DNA of 64,000 nt from an uncultured Bacteroidales bacterium (GTDB lineage: Bacteria; Bacteroidota; Bacteroidia; Bacteroidales; Paludibacteraceae): positions 1-64,000 of the forward strand of contig CACYHE010000002.1 in the NCBI GenBank assembly GCA_902774185.1, in the 5' to 3' direction. Within the stretch, counting starts at the first letter, position 1, and every line of letters begins with the position of its first letter. Positions 51,400 through 60,838 of this stretch are shown here, piece by piece. The position numbers were made by a program, and so were the translations under genes. The notes beneath the pieces are model-generated. The model ran no database searches, was not told the DNA's origin, and saw only the letters and a program-made list of their open reading frames with translations.

Positions 51400-52971
51400 T
51401 TAATATTTTAGCCAGTTAATAAATTCCATAGGATCGGTTGTAAATGCCATCGGTTCTGCCACTTGATTGCCTTTGGCATCCAGTTGGACGTAGTACGGTT
51501 GCGCATTGGCGCCGTATAACTCCCGCTGTATCTTACTATTCTTATCCCCTATCCCATCTTGTTTGGCATCGACAAAGAGTTCGATGAACACATAATTCTG
51601 CAGACGCGTCTTGACGCTATCGTCGTTCAACACATATGCTTCCATCTTACGGCAGTTCACACAACCGTAACCGGTAAAGTCGATGATGACGGGTTTATTC
51701 TCCTGACGGGCAAAAGCCAAACCTTCTTCGTAGTCATTAAAGACTTCTCGCCCTTCTATCGCCATAGGCGGCGCAAAGGCTGCGATAGCTTTAACAGGTT
51801 CACCCCAAAGACCGGGAACGAGATAAGCGGCAAACGCCAAAGAAGTCACAGCAATGATCTTCCCTACCCAACTCTTACGAATCAAATAGATACCGATTCC
51901 GGCAAAGCATGCAATCCAAATGGCGATAAATAACCACCGCGGCAAGATACCCCACCCATATGCAAGGTCTGCCACACTTAAGAACTTAAGCGAGAGTGCC
52001 AGTTCCAAGAATGCCAGTGTCACTTTGAGCGAAGTCATCCATTCGCCTGATTTAGGCGCACTCTTCATCCATTCCGGAAACATCGCAAAGAGCGAGAAAG
52101 GTAAAGCCAGAGCGATCGCAAAACCCAACATGCCCATCGTTGGAGCTAACAAAGATTTTCCTGCCGCTTCCACTAGCAGCGTGCCGATGATTGGACCTGT
52201 ACACGAGAAAGAGACGATCACTAACGTAAATGCCATCAGTAAAATACTCAGAAATCCTCCTGTACTGCGTGCTTTGTTATCCAGTTTAGTGGACCAACTG
52301 TCCGGAAGTGTTATCTCAAATAGTCCGAAGAAAGACAGCGCAAAGACCACTAACAGCAGGAAGAAGAAGATATTGACGACTGCGTTAGTACTCAATTCAT
52401 TAAGCGCTGATGCCCCGAAAAGAACGGTTACCAACAAACCCAAACCGACATATAGCACGATAATACTAAGCCCGTAATAGATAGCATCTCTCCGTCCTCC
52501 ACCTTTCTTCAAGAAGAACGATACCGTCATCGGGATAATCGGCCACACACAAGGCGTGAAGATAGCCAACAATCCGCCTAAAAATCCTAATACAAAGATC
52601 CAAAGCAGATTACGTATTCCGTCTAATTCCATATGCCCGCTTGACGTTAACATGCAAATATCGGTACAACCGCAATCTTCAGCTATATACTCCCACACTT
52701 CCGGGGCCGTACACGACCTGTCGTCGCAAGCATTAAAACGAATCGGAGTGAGGTCGGATTTTGCAACAATCATCTCAAAAGAGTCTTTGAACTCCTGGGT
52801 GAACACGAAATCGCCCATTTCGATGATATTCATGTGCCAACCGGGTTCCACAGTTGCCCGTATCTGCACACTATCACCTCTCTCTTCCCCGCTCCAGTGA
52901 ACAGGTTGTATGATTTGGGCGTTCGCAAAAAGCGGGATAAGGGCAAATAATATAAATAAGTATCGTTTCAT
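51400..52971 (-). CDS. DsbD-like thiol:disulfide interchange protein
   Basis: A 523-aa protein (start ATG 52971, MKRYLFILFALIPLFANA signal peptide; two in-frame ATGs lie upstream). N-terminal DsbD-alpha-like domain with CDDRSCTAPEVW, hydrophobic CcdA-type core of eight segments (FTPCVWPIIPMTVSFF, SCTGPIIGTLL carrying the two core Cys), and a C-terminal thioredoxin domain with FTGYGCVNCRKMEAYV (CVNC). It transfers electrons from cytoplasmic thioredoxin to periplasmic or envelope thiols. Three bases upstream of rlmB. Confidence 0.88.
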   Translation of the reverse strand: MKRYLFILFALIPLFANAQIIQPVHWSGEERGDSVQIRATVEPGWHMNIIEMGDFVFTQEFKDSFEMIVAKSDLTPIRFNACDDRSCTAPEVWEYIAEDCGCTDICMLTSSGHMELDGIRNLLWIFVLGFLGGLLAIFTPCVWPIIPMTVSFFLKKGGGRRDAIYYGLSIIVLYVGLGLLVTVLFGASALNELSTNAVVNIFFFLLLVVFALSFFGLFEITLPDSWSTKLDNKARSTGGFLSILLMAFTLVIVSFSCTGPIIGTLLVEAAGKSLLAPTMGMLGFAIALALPFSLFAMFPEWMKSAPKSGEWMTSLKVTLAFLELALSLKFLSVADLAYGWGILPRWLFIAIWIACFAGIGIYLIRKSWVGKIIAVTSLAFAAYLVPGLWGEPVKAIAAFAPPMAIEGREVFNDYEEGLAFARQENKPVIIDFTGYGCVNCRKMEAYVLNDDSVKTRLQNYVFIELFVDAKQDGIGDKNSKIQRELYGANAQPYYVQLDAKGNQVAEPMAFTTDPMEFINWLKY

Positions 52972-52988
52972 TTCACTTGTATTCTTCA

Positions 52989-53840
52989 TTATCTCGACCA
53001 TCCTTCTATCTTATATATTGCTGTGTTAAGTAGTTGAGGTTCATTTCCTGAAATCGGTTGATACCATAGTTCAACTCTTGCAGCATAATAATCGCCCCAC
53101 GAACCTTCTTCTATCGTAAAATAATATTGCTTGTCATAATTAGTTACAGAGAAATTTCCTTCTTCCATTTGATATATGACTGCAGTATCAGATGGTTCAA
53201 CGGAAAGAGTACTATTGCGTCTTACATTAGCTTCCGAAAGAGGGAAATTGGATGTAGACTCATATAGTTTTAAGAATATTTCTCCTTTTTCGGGAATAGC
53301 CGGAACTAACGCTCTATAACGATACTTTCCCTGTTCTCCTTCTAAAAGGATACCTCGGCTGACAGTAATACTATCCTGTTGGGAGAGATATTTTCTATTC
53401 CGACATGTATAAGGTTCATAGCATTCCAGGTCTTGCGGTATTGGATGACGTCGACCAAAATAATCAAACGCTCCTTCTCCCATGCCAGCAAAGAGCATAC
53501 AAATGAATGAATATATTATCAGCAACACACCTATTCCTAGTATTCTTCCCATATTGCCATATTGTCCTCGTCTTATAGAAGCGATAAAGGTTGCGAAAAG
53601 GAGTATAGCAGAAATAAACGCACATCCAAGAAATAAGCACAAGAGGATGAAGTCTAAATTATATTCCCAGAATCTAAAGAATGCAACTGGACAAATCATA
53701 GCAAGTGATACGCCATATACAAGAACCCAATAAGGTGTCAAGCGTATAAACTTGTTCCTATCGGAACATTGCCTTACACGAAAACCCAATATCACAGCTC
53801 CTCCTATGAAAAGCGCAAGAAAACTAATAAATCCTATCAT
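52989..53840 (-). CDS. Membrane protein of unknown function
   Basis: A 283-aa protein with four hydrophobic segments in the first 125 residues (MIGFISFLALFIGGAVIL; YWVLVYGVSLAMICPVAFF; FILLCLFLGCAFISAILLFA; GIGVLLIIYSFICMLF), followed by a 150-residue beta-rich domain without recognised motifs (EEGSWGDYYAARVELWYQ). The gene is noticeably more AT-rich than its neighbours, with codons such as ATA and AGA common, which hints at recent acquisition or weak selection. It lies between dsbD and a hairpin after murA. Confidence 0.6.
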   Translation of the reverse strand: MIGFISFLALFIGGAVILGFRVRQCSDRNKFIRLTPYWVLVYGVSLAMICPVAFFRFWEYNLDFILLCLFLGCAFISAILLFATFIASIRRGQYGNMGRILGIGVLLIIYSFICMLFAGMGEGAFDYFGRRHPIPQDLECYEPYTCRNRKYLSQQDSITVSRGILLEGEQGKYRYRALVPAIPEKGEIFLKLYESTSNFPLSEANVRRNSTLSVEPSDTAVIYQMEEGNFSVTNYDKQYYFTIEEGSWGDYYAARVELWYQPISGNEPQLLNTAIYKIEGWSR

Positions 53841-53901
53841 ATTATATTTTATATAAATTCCTAACCCAATTCAAAATATCAAATATCGTTTTATTTTTTA
53901 A

Positions 53902-53919
53902 TCCGCCAAGATTGGCGGA
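53902..53919 (-). terminator. Hairpin after murA
   Basis: TCCGCCAA (53902-53909) pairs with TTGGCGGA (53912-53919). On the minus strand it follows the murA stop by five bases and runs into an AT-rich tract with few consecutive T. Confidence 0.5.
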
Positions 53920-53923
53920 TATA

Positions 53924-55231
53924 TTATTCCTCTCTTCGGATATGTGCGCCGATGGCGTTGAGGCGGTGCTCGATGTCTTCGTAACCGCGGTCGATTTGGT
54001 CGATGTGGTCGATGCGGGAAGTGCCTTCGGCACTCATGGCGGCAATGAGCATGGCGATACCGGCACGGATATCGGGGCTGGTCATGGTGTGGTGTTTGAG
54101 TTGGCGCTGGTGGTCATGTCCGACTACTACAGCGCGGTGCGGGTCACAAAGGATGATCTGGGCACCCATATCGATCAGTTTATCCACAAAGAAGAGGCGG
54201 CTTTCGAACATCTTCTGATGGATGAGCACGGTGCCTTTGGCTTGCGTAGCAACCACTAGTAGCACGGAGAGCAAGTCAGGAGTTAGTCCGGGCCAAGGAG
54301 CGTCAGCCACCGTGAGGATGGAGCCATCCAAGAAGGACTCTATCTGATAGTGGTCTTGCGCAGGGATGATGAGATCGTCACCATCCACGTCAATACGTAT
54401 TCCGAGACGACGGAAAGCATCGGGGATGATACCGAGGTCGCGGTAACCAACGTTCTTGATACGCAACTCCGACCCCGTGATGGCAGCCATGCCGATAAAC
54501 GAACCGACTTCAATCATATCCGGAAGGAGCGTGTGTTGCGTGCCGTGAAGCGACTGTACGCCTTCGATGGTGAGGAGGTTTGACCCTACTCCGCTTATAC
54601 GCGCGCCCATATTATTAAGGAGTTTGCAGAGTTGCTGGAGGTAGGGTTCGCAGGCGGCATTGTAGATGGTCGTCGTGCCTTCGGCAAGGACGGACGCCAT
54701 GATGATGTTCGCGGTGCCGGTGACGGACGCTTCGTCCAGCAGCATGTAGGTGCCTTTGAGATGCTTGCCGCTGAAACGATACGCAAGCAGGTTCTGGTCG
54801 TATTGGAAGGTAGCACCGAGATTGACCATTCCTTGGAAATGCGTATCGAGACGCCGACGACCGATCTTGTCTCCTCCGGGCTTCGCGTAGGTTACTTCAC
54901 CGAGGCGCGCCAACAGCGGTCCGATAAGCATGACGGAGCCACGCAGTTTATTGCATTTCTTGAGGAAGTCGGTACTACGGAGATAGGCGGTGTCCAGTTC
55001 ACGTGCCGTGAAGGCATAAGTGCCCTTTGCCAGTTTCTCCACACGCACGCCGATGGACGCAAGCAGGTCAATGAGGTTATTCACATCCAATATGTTCGGC
55101 AGGTTGTTGATTACTACCGTTTCGCGTGTCAGCAACACGGCACATAGTACCTGCAACGCTTCGTTTTTCGCGCCTTGCGGGGTGATCGAACCATGCAATT
55201 TATGTCCTCCTTCTACGATAAAAGATGCCAT
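53924..55231 (-). CDS. murA: UDP-N-acetylglucosamine 1-carboxyvinyltransferase
   Basis: A 435-aa enzyme for the first committed step of peptidoglycan synthesis. Start ATG 55231 (MASFIVEGGHKLHGSI); the longer open frame overlaps murB and is rejected. Seen: QGAKNEALQVLCAVLLT, the substrate loop AKPGGDKIGRRRLDTHFQG and the C-terminal RGYEDIEHRLNAIGAHI. The residue at the catalytic-loop Cys position (Cys115 of E. coli) is Asp121. This change is known from intrinsically fosfomycin-insensitive MurA proteins. Upstream spacer is a GACGATT array. Confidence 0.94.
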   Translation of the reverse strand: MASFIVEGGHKLHGSITPQGAKNEALQVLCAVLLTRETVVINNLPNILDVNNLIDLLASIGVRVEKLAKGTYAFTARELDTAYLRSTDFLKKCNKLRGSVMLIGPLLARLGEVTYAKPGGDKIGRRRLDTHFQGMVNLGATFQYDQNLLAYRFSGKHLKGTYMLLDEASVTGTANIIMASVLAEGTTTIYNAACEPYLQQLCKLLNNMGARISGVGSNLLTIEGVQSLHGTQHTLLPDMIEVGSFIGMAAITGSELRIKNVGYRDLGIIPDAFRRLGIRIDVDGDDLIIPAQDHYQIESFLDGSILTVADAPWPGLTPDLLSVLLVVATQAKGTVLIHQKMFESRLFFVDKLIDMGAQIILCDPHRAVVVGHDHQRQLKHHTMTSPDIRAGIAMLIAAMSAEGTSRIDHIDQIDRGYEDIEHRLNAIGAHIRREE

Positions 55232-55232
55232 A

Positions 55233-55266
55233 TGATTGACGATTTGACGATTTACGATTGACGATT
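55233..55266. repeat. GACGATT array between murA and murB
   Basis: GACGATTT and ACGATT units fill the spacer from the murA start to the murB stop. Confidence 0.7.
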
Positions 55267-56228
55267 TATATATAATTGACCTCCGGTCGGATTTCGATGC
55301 CGAATTTTTCTTTGACGCTTGCGCTGACTTGGGCGGCAAGGTCAATGATGTCTTGTGCGGACGCGTTATGAGCATTGACGATGACGAGGGGTTGTTTGGG
55401 CCACACTTGTGCACCGCCGAGGGTCTTACCATTCCAACCGCATTGCTCGATGAGCCAAGCAGCAGGGATCTTAATATAGTTTGAAGTTGTTTGAGGTTGT
55501 TTGAGGTTGTTTGAAGGGACCTCAAAATACGGCATGTCGGGATATTGTTCGAGGAGAGCGTTCGCTTGTTCTTCCGGAATAAACGGGTTCATGAAGAACG
55601 ACCCGGCTGAACCCACCTCACCTACTGTCGGCAGTTTAGCCATACGCGTTTCGATAATCTCTTGACGCGTCTTAGTTGCATCGCCGGGTTTGACTTTATA
55701 TACCACGGAAGTGACGATATATTTACCTTTTAATTCATGTTTAAAGGCACTGTCCCGATACCCGAAGCGGCACTCTTCATTACTAAAAACCCGCTCTTCA
55801 AGCGTCTCCACATCGATGGTATAGACACGATCGATGACATCTTTTGCTTCGCAACCGTACGCCCCTACGTTCTGTACCGCACTTGCCCCAACTTCACCCG
55901 GGATGAGACTCAGTTTTTCCAAACCACAGTACCCCATATCGGTCAGTTGAGCGATCATATCGTCCAGACGAAGTCCGTTCTGCGCCTCTACTGTCTCATC
56001 ATCCAGGAACTTTGCACGCGCCATACCGGAATGCAGAATGACACCTTCAAAGTCCTTGGTAAAGAGCAGGTTCGATCCTTGTCCGATATGCAGGATGGGT
56101 TCGCCTTTGTATTCTTTCAGTGCCTGTCTCAACTCGTCCAACGAGTAGTACTCGATGAACAACTTCGCTTTCGCGTCAATACCGAAGGTATTATACGGGA
56201 GAAGGGATATGTTATAATAGGTCTTCAT
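55266..56228 (-). CDS. murB: UDP-N-acetylenolpyruvoylglucosamine reductase
   Basis: A 320-aa FAD enzyme that reduces the MurA product. ATG 56228 (MKTYYNISLLPYNTFGID) is used; a TTG three codons earlier is less likely. Seen: LHIGQGSNLLFTKDF (FAD), LSLIPGEVGASAVQNVGAYG, FGYRDSAFK and GEVGSAGSFFMNPF with the proton-donor Ser. A 10-bp repeat stretch (55476-55518) inserts SNNLKQPQTTSNYIK before the conserved IPAAWLIEQCGWNGK. Confidence 0.94.
   Translation of the reverse strand: MKTYYNISLLPYNTFGIDAKAKLFIEYYSLDELRQALKEYKGEPILHIGQGSNLLFTKDFEGVILHSGMARAKFLDDETVEAQNGLRLDDMIAQLTDMGYCGLEKLSLIPGEVGASAVQNVGAYGCEAKDVIDRVYTIDVETLEERVFSNEECRFGYRDSAFKHELKGKYIVTSVVYKVKPGDATKTRQEIIETRMAKLPTVGEVGSAGSFFMNPFIPEEQANALLEQYPDMPYFEVPSNNLKQPQTTSNYIKIPAAWLIEQCGWNGKTLGGAQVWPKQPLVIVNAHNASAQDIIDLAAQVSASVKEKFGIEIRPEVNYI
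55476..55518. repeat. GGTTGTTTGA tandem repeat in murB
   Basis: About four copies of a 10-bp unit (GGTTGTTTGA/AGTTGTTTGA) in frame within murB, adding an Asn/Gln/Thr-rich loop next to the last conserved motif. Confidence 0.75.
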
Positions 56229-56252
56229 AGGACGCAATAGGTAGCAATAGAA

Positions 56253-58184
56253 TTAAATGCAGCATGCATCTGACGGCATTCTCCAGTCGCCGCGCGGACT
56301 CAGGCTCACGCTCACCACTTTCGGTCCGTCGGGCATAGCGGAACGCTTGAACTGCTGCTGGCAGAAACGGCGCATAAACGTATTCAGCCACTTTTCGATA
56401 GTTGCCTCATCGTATTGATCTTCAAAGGCTTGACATGCCATGTATTTGATTTTCTCGCGCGTGAAGCCGAAACGCATAAAATAGTATAAGAAGAAATCAT
56501 GCAAGTCGTAAGGTCCCACTTTGTCCTCGGTCTTCTGGGCAATCTCTCCGTTCTCGTCGGTGGGCAAAAGTTCCGGCGATACGGGTGTCTCTACCACATC
56601 GAGCAAGATGGAACGGAGCGGTTCGCCATAGAGATTCTCTGCCGCGTACTTAACCAAGTACTTCACCAGCGTCTTCGGGATGCCAGCATTGATGCCATAC
56701 ATCGACATTTGGTCGCCGTTATAAGTACACCAACCGAGTGCCAATTCACTCAGATCACCTGTTCCCACGACGATACCATTCAGTTCGTTCGCCAGATCCA
56801 TAAGAATCATCGTCCGCACACGTGCCTGCGCGTTCTCATAGGTCGCATCATGGATATCCATGTTATGGGCGATATCGTTCAAATGTTGCGTCGTGACATC
56901 GCATATCGATATCTCACGATGAGTGATACCCAACTCTTCCATCAGTTGGAGCGCATTCTGATAGGTACGGTCGCTTGTTCCGAAACCCGGCATGGTGACA
57001 CCCACCACCCTACTGCGGTCATAGCCCAACAGGTCCGCTGTCTGCACGCAAACAAGCAAGGCCAGCGTACTATCCAGACCACCGGAAATACCGACAACAA
57101 CTGTCTCTGAACGAGTATGTTCCCAACGACGCGCCAAGGCTGATGTCTGAATGGAGAAGACATCCATGCAGTACTGATCTTCTTTTCCTTTCTTCGGCAA
57201 GAATGGCATCGGAGAGAAGGTACGATGGATCGGTTCAGTCACCTCTTCTTCCCGCTCAATAGGCGCTACATTGATATGACGATAGTGTCCGGTTTTATCT
57301 TTGGTGAAATTAGTATTGCGTTGCCGATCGGTACGTAAACGTTCCACATCGATCTCTTGAATAATCATCGAATTTTCCCGTTGGAACCGTTCGCCAGCGG
57401 TAAGGATATCACCATTCTCGGCAATATAGGTACTACCGGAGAATACCACGTCAGTTGTTGATTCACCTACACCCGAAGAAGTATAGACGTAACCACAATG
57501 CACACGTGCGCTCTGCTGCTTGATCATCTGACGACGGAAGATATGCTTGCCGATGATGCAGTTGGAACTGGATAAGTTAAAGATGATCTCTGCCCCTTGA
57601 ATAGCCAATTGGGTTGAAGGAGGTAACGGACTCCAGAGGTCCTCACATATCTCTATACCAAAGGTGTAGTTGCGAGTGCAGAAGAGCAGATCCGTTCCGA
57701 AGGGCACCTCTCCGCTCCAAATCTCAATCTTCGGAATGCGCGGTGCGATACCACCGGGGGTATATTCACGTGCAGCACGACCGGAAGTGAACCAGCGTTT
57801 CTCATAAAACTCACCTGTATTGGGCAGGTTCACCTTCGGAACAACACCCATCACTTCACCATCCGTCATTACAAACGCACAATTGAAGAGGTCATTGTCC
57901 ACCTGTAGCGGAGCGCCTACTAGCACGATGATAGCCTTACCACGTGTGTAATCGCAAAGCGTCTCCAACTCACGCATTGCGCTCTGCTGCAAGGCTTGCG
58001 TGAAGAACAAATCCGCGCAAGTGTAACCCGTCAGACTTAACTCAGGAAAACAGATTACCTCTACTCCTTCTTCAATCGCTTCATCGATCTGTGAACGTAT
58101 CTGCTCCGTGTTATAACGACAGTCCGCCACACGTACCATCGGCACAGCGGCCGCTACCCGTACAAATCCAAAATTCGCATTCAT
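56253..58184 (-). CDS. nadE: Glutamine-dependent NAD+ synthetase
   Basis: A 643-aa two-domain enzyme. ATG 58184 (MNANFGFVRVAAAVPM); the upstream open stretch covers the promoter. N-terminal nitrilase-type glutaminase with Glu48 (VICFPELSLTG), Lys in VPKVNLPNTGEF and Cys in FGIEICEDLWSP. C-terminal synthetase with ATP loop VGISGGLDSTLALLV and VVGTGDLSELALGWCTYNGD. It uses glutamine to amidate deaminated NAD. Divergent from pheT. Confidence 0.95.
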   Translation of the reverse strand: MNANFGFVRVAAAVPMVRVADCRYNTEQIRSQIDEAIEEGVEVICFPELSLTGYTCADLFFTQALQQSAMRELETLCDYTRGKAIIVLVGAPLQVDNDLFNCAFVMTDGEVMGVVPKVNLPNTGEFYEKRWFTSGRAAREYTPGGIAPRIPKIEIWSGEVPFGTDLLFCTRNYTFGIEICEDLWSPLPPSTQLAIQGAEIIFNLSSSNCIIGKHIFRRQMIKQQSARVHCGYVYTSSGVGESTTDVVFSGSTYIAENGDILTAGERFQRENSMIIQEIDVERLRTDRQRNTNFTKDKTGHYRHINVAPIEREEEVTEPIHRTFSPMPFLPKKGKEDQYCMDVFSIQTSALARRWEHTRSETVVVGISGGLDSTLALLVCVQTADLLGYDRSRVVGVTMPGFGTSDRTYQNALQLMEELGITHREISICDVTTQHLNDIAHNMDIHDATYENAQARVRTMILMDLANELNGIVVGTGDLSELALGWCTYNGDQMSMYGINAGIPKTLVKYLVKYAAENLYGEPLRSILLDVVETPVSPELLPTDENGEIAQKTEDKVGPYDLHDFFLYYFMRFGFTREKIKYMACQAFEDQYDEATIEKWLNTFMRRFCQQQFKRSAMPDGPKVVSVSLSPRGDWRMPSDACCI

Positions 58185-58208
58185 ACTATCAAAATCTATA
58201 TTTGGGCG

Positions 58209-58240
58209 CAAAGGTACAAAAAAAAATTGATATGTACAAA
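58209..58240 (-). promoter_or_regulatory. Promoter of nadE
   Basis: Minus strand: TTTGTACATATC (TTTG at 58240-58237) and -7 element TACCTTTG (58216-58209). Likely also drives murB and murA, which follow at short distance. Confidence 0.7.
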
Positions 58241-58266
58241 TATATTGCATAAAATTTAAGAAAAAA

Positions 58267-58307
58267 GCGCGCGCGCTTGCGTATGTGGAATATTTTTTGT
58301 AAATTTG
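58267..58307 (+). promoter_or_regulatory. Promoter of pheT with GCGCGCGCGC palindrome
   Basis: GCGCGCGCGC (58267-58276) precedes TTGCGTATGT (-33 region) and TAAATTTG (58300-58307, -7). The start of the leader (GCAGCCGATTTG) matches that of the gene at 41341. Confidence 0.72.
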
Positions 58308-58357
58308 CAGCCGATTTGTGAGATCATATATTGTAAATCGTTAAATCGTACATATAA

Positions 58358-60838
58358 ATGAATATTTCGTACAATTGGTTAAAGCGCTATATCGCATTGC
58401 AGGACGATGCGCAGACAGTAGCGAAAATCCTTACTTCTATCGGTCTTGAGGTAGGTACAGTGGAAGAAGTAGAGACCATCAAGGGGGGACTGAAAGGTCT
58501 TGTAGTAGGTGAAGTATTAACCTGCGAAGCCCACCCAAATTCGGACCATTTGCATATCACCAAAGTGAATGTCGGAGAGGCAGAACCGCTGCCGATCGTT
58601 TGCGGTGCGCCGAACGTAGCGGCTGGTCAGAAAGTGATTGTAGCAACCGTTGGAACCGTACTCTATGACGGCGAGGAATCGTTTACCATCAAGAAAGGCA
58701 AACTGCGCGGCGAGGAGAGTTGGGGTATGATTTGTGCCGAAGATGAGATAGGCGTAGGTACCGATCACGCCGGTATTATCGTGCTGCCTGCCGACACGCC
58801 GGTAGGCATGAAAGCGGCAGACTATTACCATATTGAAAATGATACGATCATTGAGGTCGATATCACGCCGAACCGTTCCGATGCCGCAAGTCATTATGGC
58901 GTAGCACGCGACCTATTCGCTTATTATCAGGCACACGGACAGAATATCGCATTATCCAAGCCAAGCGTAGATGCTTTCAAAATCGACAGTAATGAATTGC
59001 CGATTAAGGTAGTCGTAGAGGCTCCGGAAGCCGCACCGCGTTATTCGGGTGTAAGCATCAAGGGCGTGACGATCAAAGAGAGTCCTGATTGGTTGAAGAA
59101 CAGCCTGTTGGCAATCGGTTTGCGTCCGATCAATAATATCGTGGACGTAACGAACTTCGTGCTCCATGAGTGCGGTCAGGCTTTGCACGCTTTCGATGCC
59201 GATAAGATCAAGGGCAACGAGATCCATGTGCGATATGCGCGTCAGGGCGAGAAATTCGTTACCTTGGACGGTGTAGAGCGTGAGATGAACGAACGCGACT
59301 TGATGATCGCCAATACCGATGAAGCGATGTGTATCGCCGGTGTCTTCGGTGGCTTGGAGAGCGGCGTAACAGAGAACACGAAGAACGTATTCTTGGAGAG
59401 TGCTTACTTCGACCCCGTCACTATTCGTAAGACCAGCCGTCGTCACCAACTGCAGACCGATGCGTCCTTCCGCTTTGAGCGTGGCACTGACCCCAATAAC
59501 ACGCTTTACGTGCTCAAACGGGCAGCCCTGCTTATCCAGGAAGTTGCAGGCGGAACCGTAGCCATGGACATAACCGACACCGTGAGCGCAGACTTCGCTC
59601 CGTGGCCGGTAACCATTGATATCAATCGAGTTCATTCGCTCATCGGTAAAGCCATCGGTGAAGAAACCATCAAGACGATTCTCAAAGCGCTGGAAATAGA
59701 GATCCTTAGTAAAAACGGAACGATCTGGCAACTCGCCGTACCGCGTTACCGTGTTGATGTTCAGCGTGAGTGCGATGTAGTGGAAGATATCCTGCGTATC
59801 TACGGATACGATAATGTAGAGTTTCCTGAAAAACTGAACACCAGCCTGGCATATGGTGTCAAACCTGATCCGGAAAAGTTACGTCGTAAGATAGCGGAAC
59901 AACTGACCGCACAAGGTTTCAACGAAATACTTAACAACTCGCTCACCAAAGTATCATACTACGAGAACTTGGAACAGTTGCCTTTGGCGAAATGTGTAAA
60001 GATCATGAACCCGCTCAGTAGTGATCTGGGTGTAATGCGTCAGACCCTACTCTTCGGCGGTTTGGAATCTATCGCACGTAATGCCAACCGCAAGAACAGC
60101 GACCTTAAGTTCTATGAGTTTGGTAATTGCTATCACTATGATAAGTTGAAAGTTGAAAGTTTAAAGTTGAAAGGTATTGACGCAGAACCCCTCGCAGCTT
60201 ATTCGGAGGAACCGCATTTGGGACTTTGGATCACCGGTAACAAAGCCGCTCAGACTTGGGTACGCAAAGAGGAGAAGACAAGTTTCTACCAACTTCGTGC
60301 ATATGTGAACAATATCTTCGTTCGCATGGGCGTAGATATAACTAAAGTAACCGTAGAACGTCTTGAGAACGAATTGTTCAGCGATGGTCTTGTACTGAAA
60401 GCAGCCAATGGTAAAGCTTTAGGTTTCATCGGTATCGTTGCTCGCAAACAACTCAAAGCGTTTGATATCGATCAGGAGGTTTACTACGCAGACCTTGATT
60501 GGAACGCACTTATCAAACAGAACAAACAGTACAAGGCGGTTATTAATGACCTGCCGAAATATCCGGAGGTGAAACGTGACTTTGCATTACTCGTTGATAA
60601 AACGATCGAGTTCGCAGATCTCGCACGTGCTGCATTTGCGACCGAGAAGAAGTTGCTCAAAAACGTCTATCTGTTTGATGTGTACGAGGGAAAGAACCTC
60701 GAGGCCGGTAAGAAATCCTATGCGCTCTCGTTCATCCTGCAAGACACAGAAAACACCCTCAAAGACACGCAGATAGAGAATATTATGAACCGCCTGAAGG
60801 CTACATTTGAGAACCAGTTCCATGCTACCCTCCGCTGA
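58358..60838 (+). CDS. pheT: Phenylalanyl-tRNA synthetase beta subunit
   Basis: An 826-aa subunit that binds tRNA-Phe and edits mischarged Tyr. Domains in order: B1 with the EMAP-like tRNA-binding fold ([24 protein letters not shown], about 40-150), B3/B4 editing region ([24 protein letters not shown]), B5 ([23 protein letters not shown]), the catalytic-like module, and C-terminal FDX-ACB ([14 protein letters not shown]). A GTTGAAA array at 60145-60172 inserts [11 protein letters not shown] near residue 600. Its 3' end overlaps prfC by 17 bases. Confidence 0.95.
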   Translation: MNISYNWLKRYIALQDDAQTVAKILTSIGLEVGTVEEVETIKGGLKGLVVGEVLTCEAHPNSDHLHITKVNVGEAEPLPIVCGAPNVAAGQKVIVATVGTVLYDGEESFTIKKGKLRGEESWGMICAEDEIGVGTDHAGIIVLPADTPVGMKAADYYHIENDTIIEVDITPNRSDAASHYGVARDLFAYYQAHGQNIALSKPSVDAFKIDSNELPIKVVVEAPEAAPRYSGVSIKGVTIKESPDWLKNSLLAIGLRPINNIVDVTNFVLHECGQALHAFDADKIKGNEIHVRYARQGEKFVTLDGVEREMNERDLMIANTDEAMCIAGVFGGLESGVTENTKNVFLESAYFDPVTIRKTSRRHQLQTDASFRFERGTDPNNTLYVLKRAALLIQEVAGGTVAMDITDTVSADFAPWPVTIDINRVHSLIGKAIGEETIKTILKALEIEILSKNGTIWQLAVPRYRVDVQRECDVVEDILRIYGYDNVEFPEKLNTSLAYGVKPDPEKLRRKIAEQLTAQGFNEILNNSLTKVSYYENLEQLPLAKCVKIMNPLSSDLGVMRQTLLFGGLESIARNANRKNSDLKFYEFGNCYHYDKLKVESLKLKGIDAEPLAAYSEEPHLGLWITGNKAAQTWVRKEEKTSFYQLRAYVNNIFVRMGVDITKVTVERLENELFSDGLVLKAANGKALGFIGIVARKQLKAFDIDQEVYYADLDWNALIKQNKQYKAVINDLPKYPEVKRDFALLVDKTIEFADLARAAFATEKKLLKNVYLFDVYEGKNLEAGKKSYALSFILQDTENTLKDTQIENIMNRLKATFENQFHATLR
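60145..60172 (+). repeat. GTTGAAA array in pheT
   Basis: GTTGAAA, GTTGAAA, GTTTAAA, GTTGAAA: the same four units in the same order as at 43229-43256, 17 kb away. In frame. Confidence 0.9.

Noticed and set aside
55232..55525. Long N-terminal extension of murA
   Set aside because: The extra 98 codons overlap the murB 3' end and a repeat array; the family N terminus begins at the ATG at 55231.
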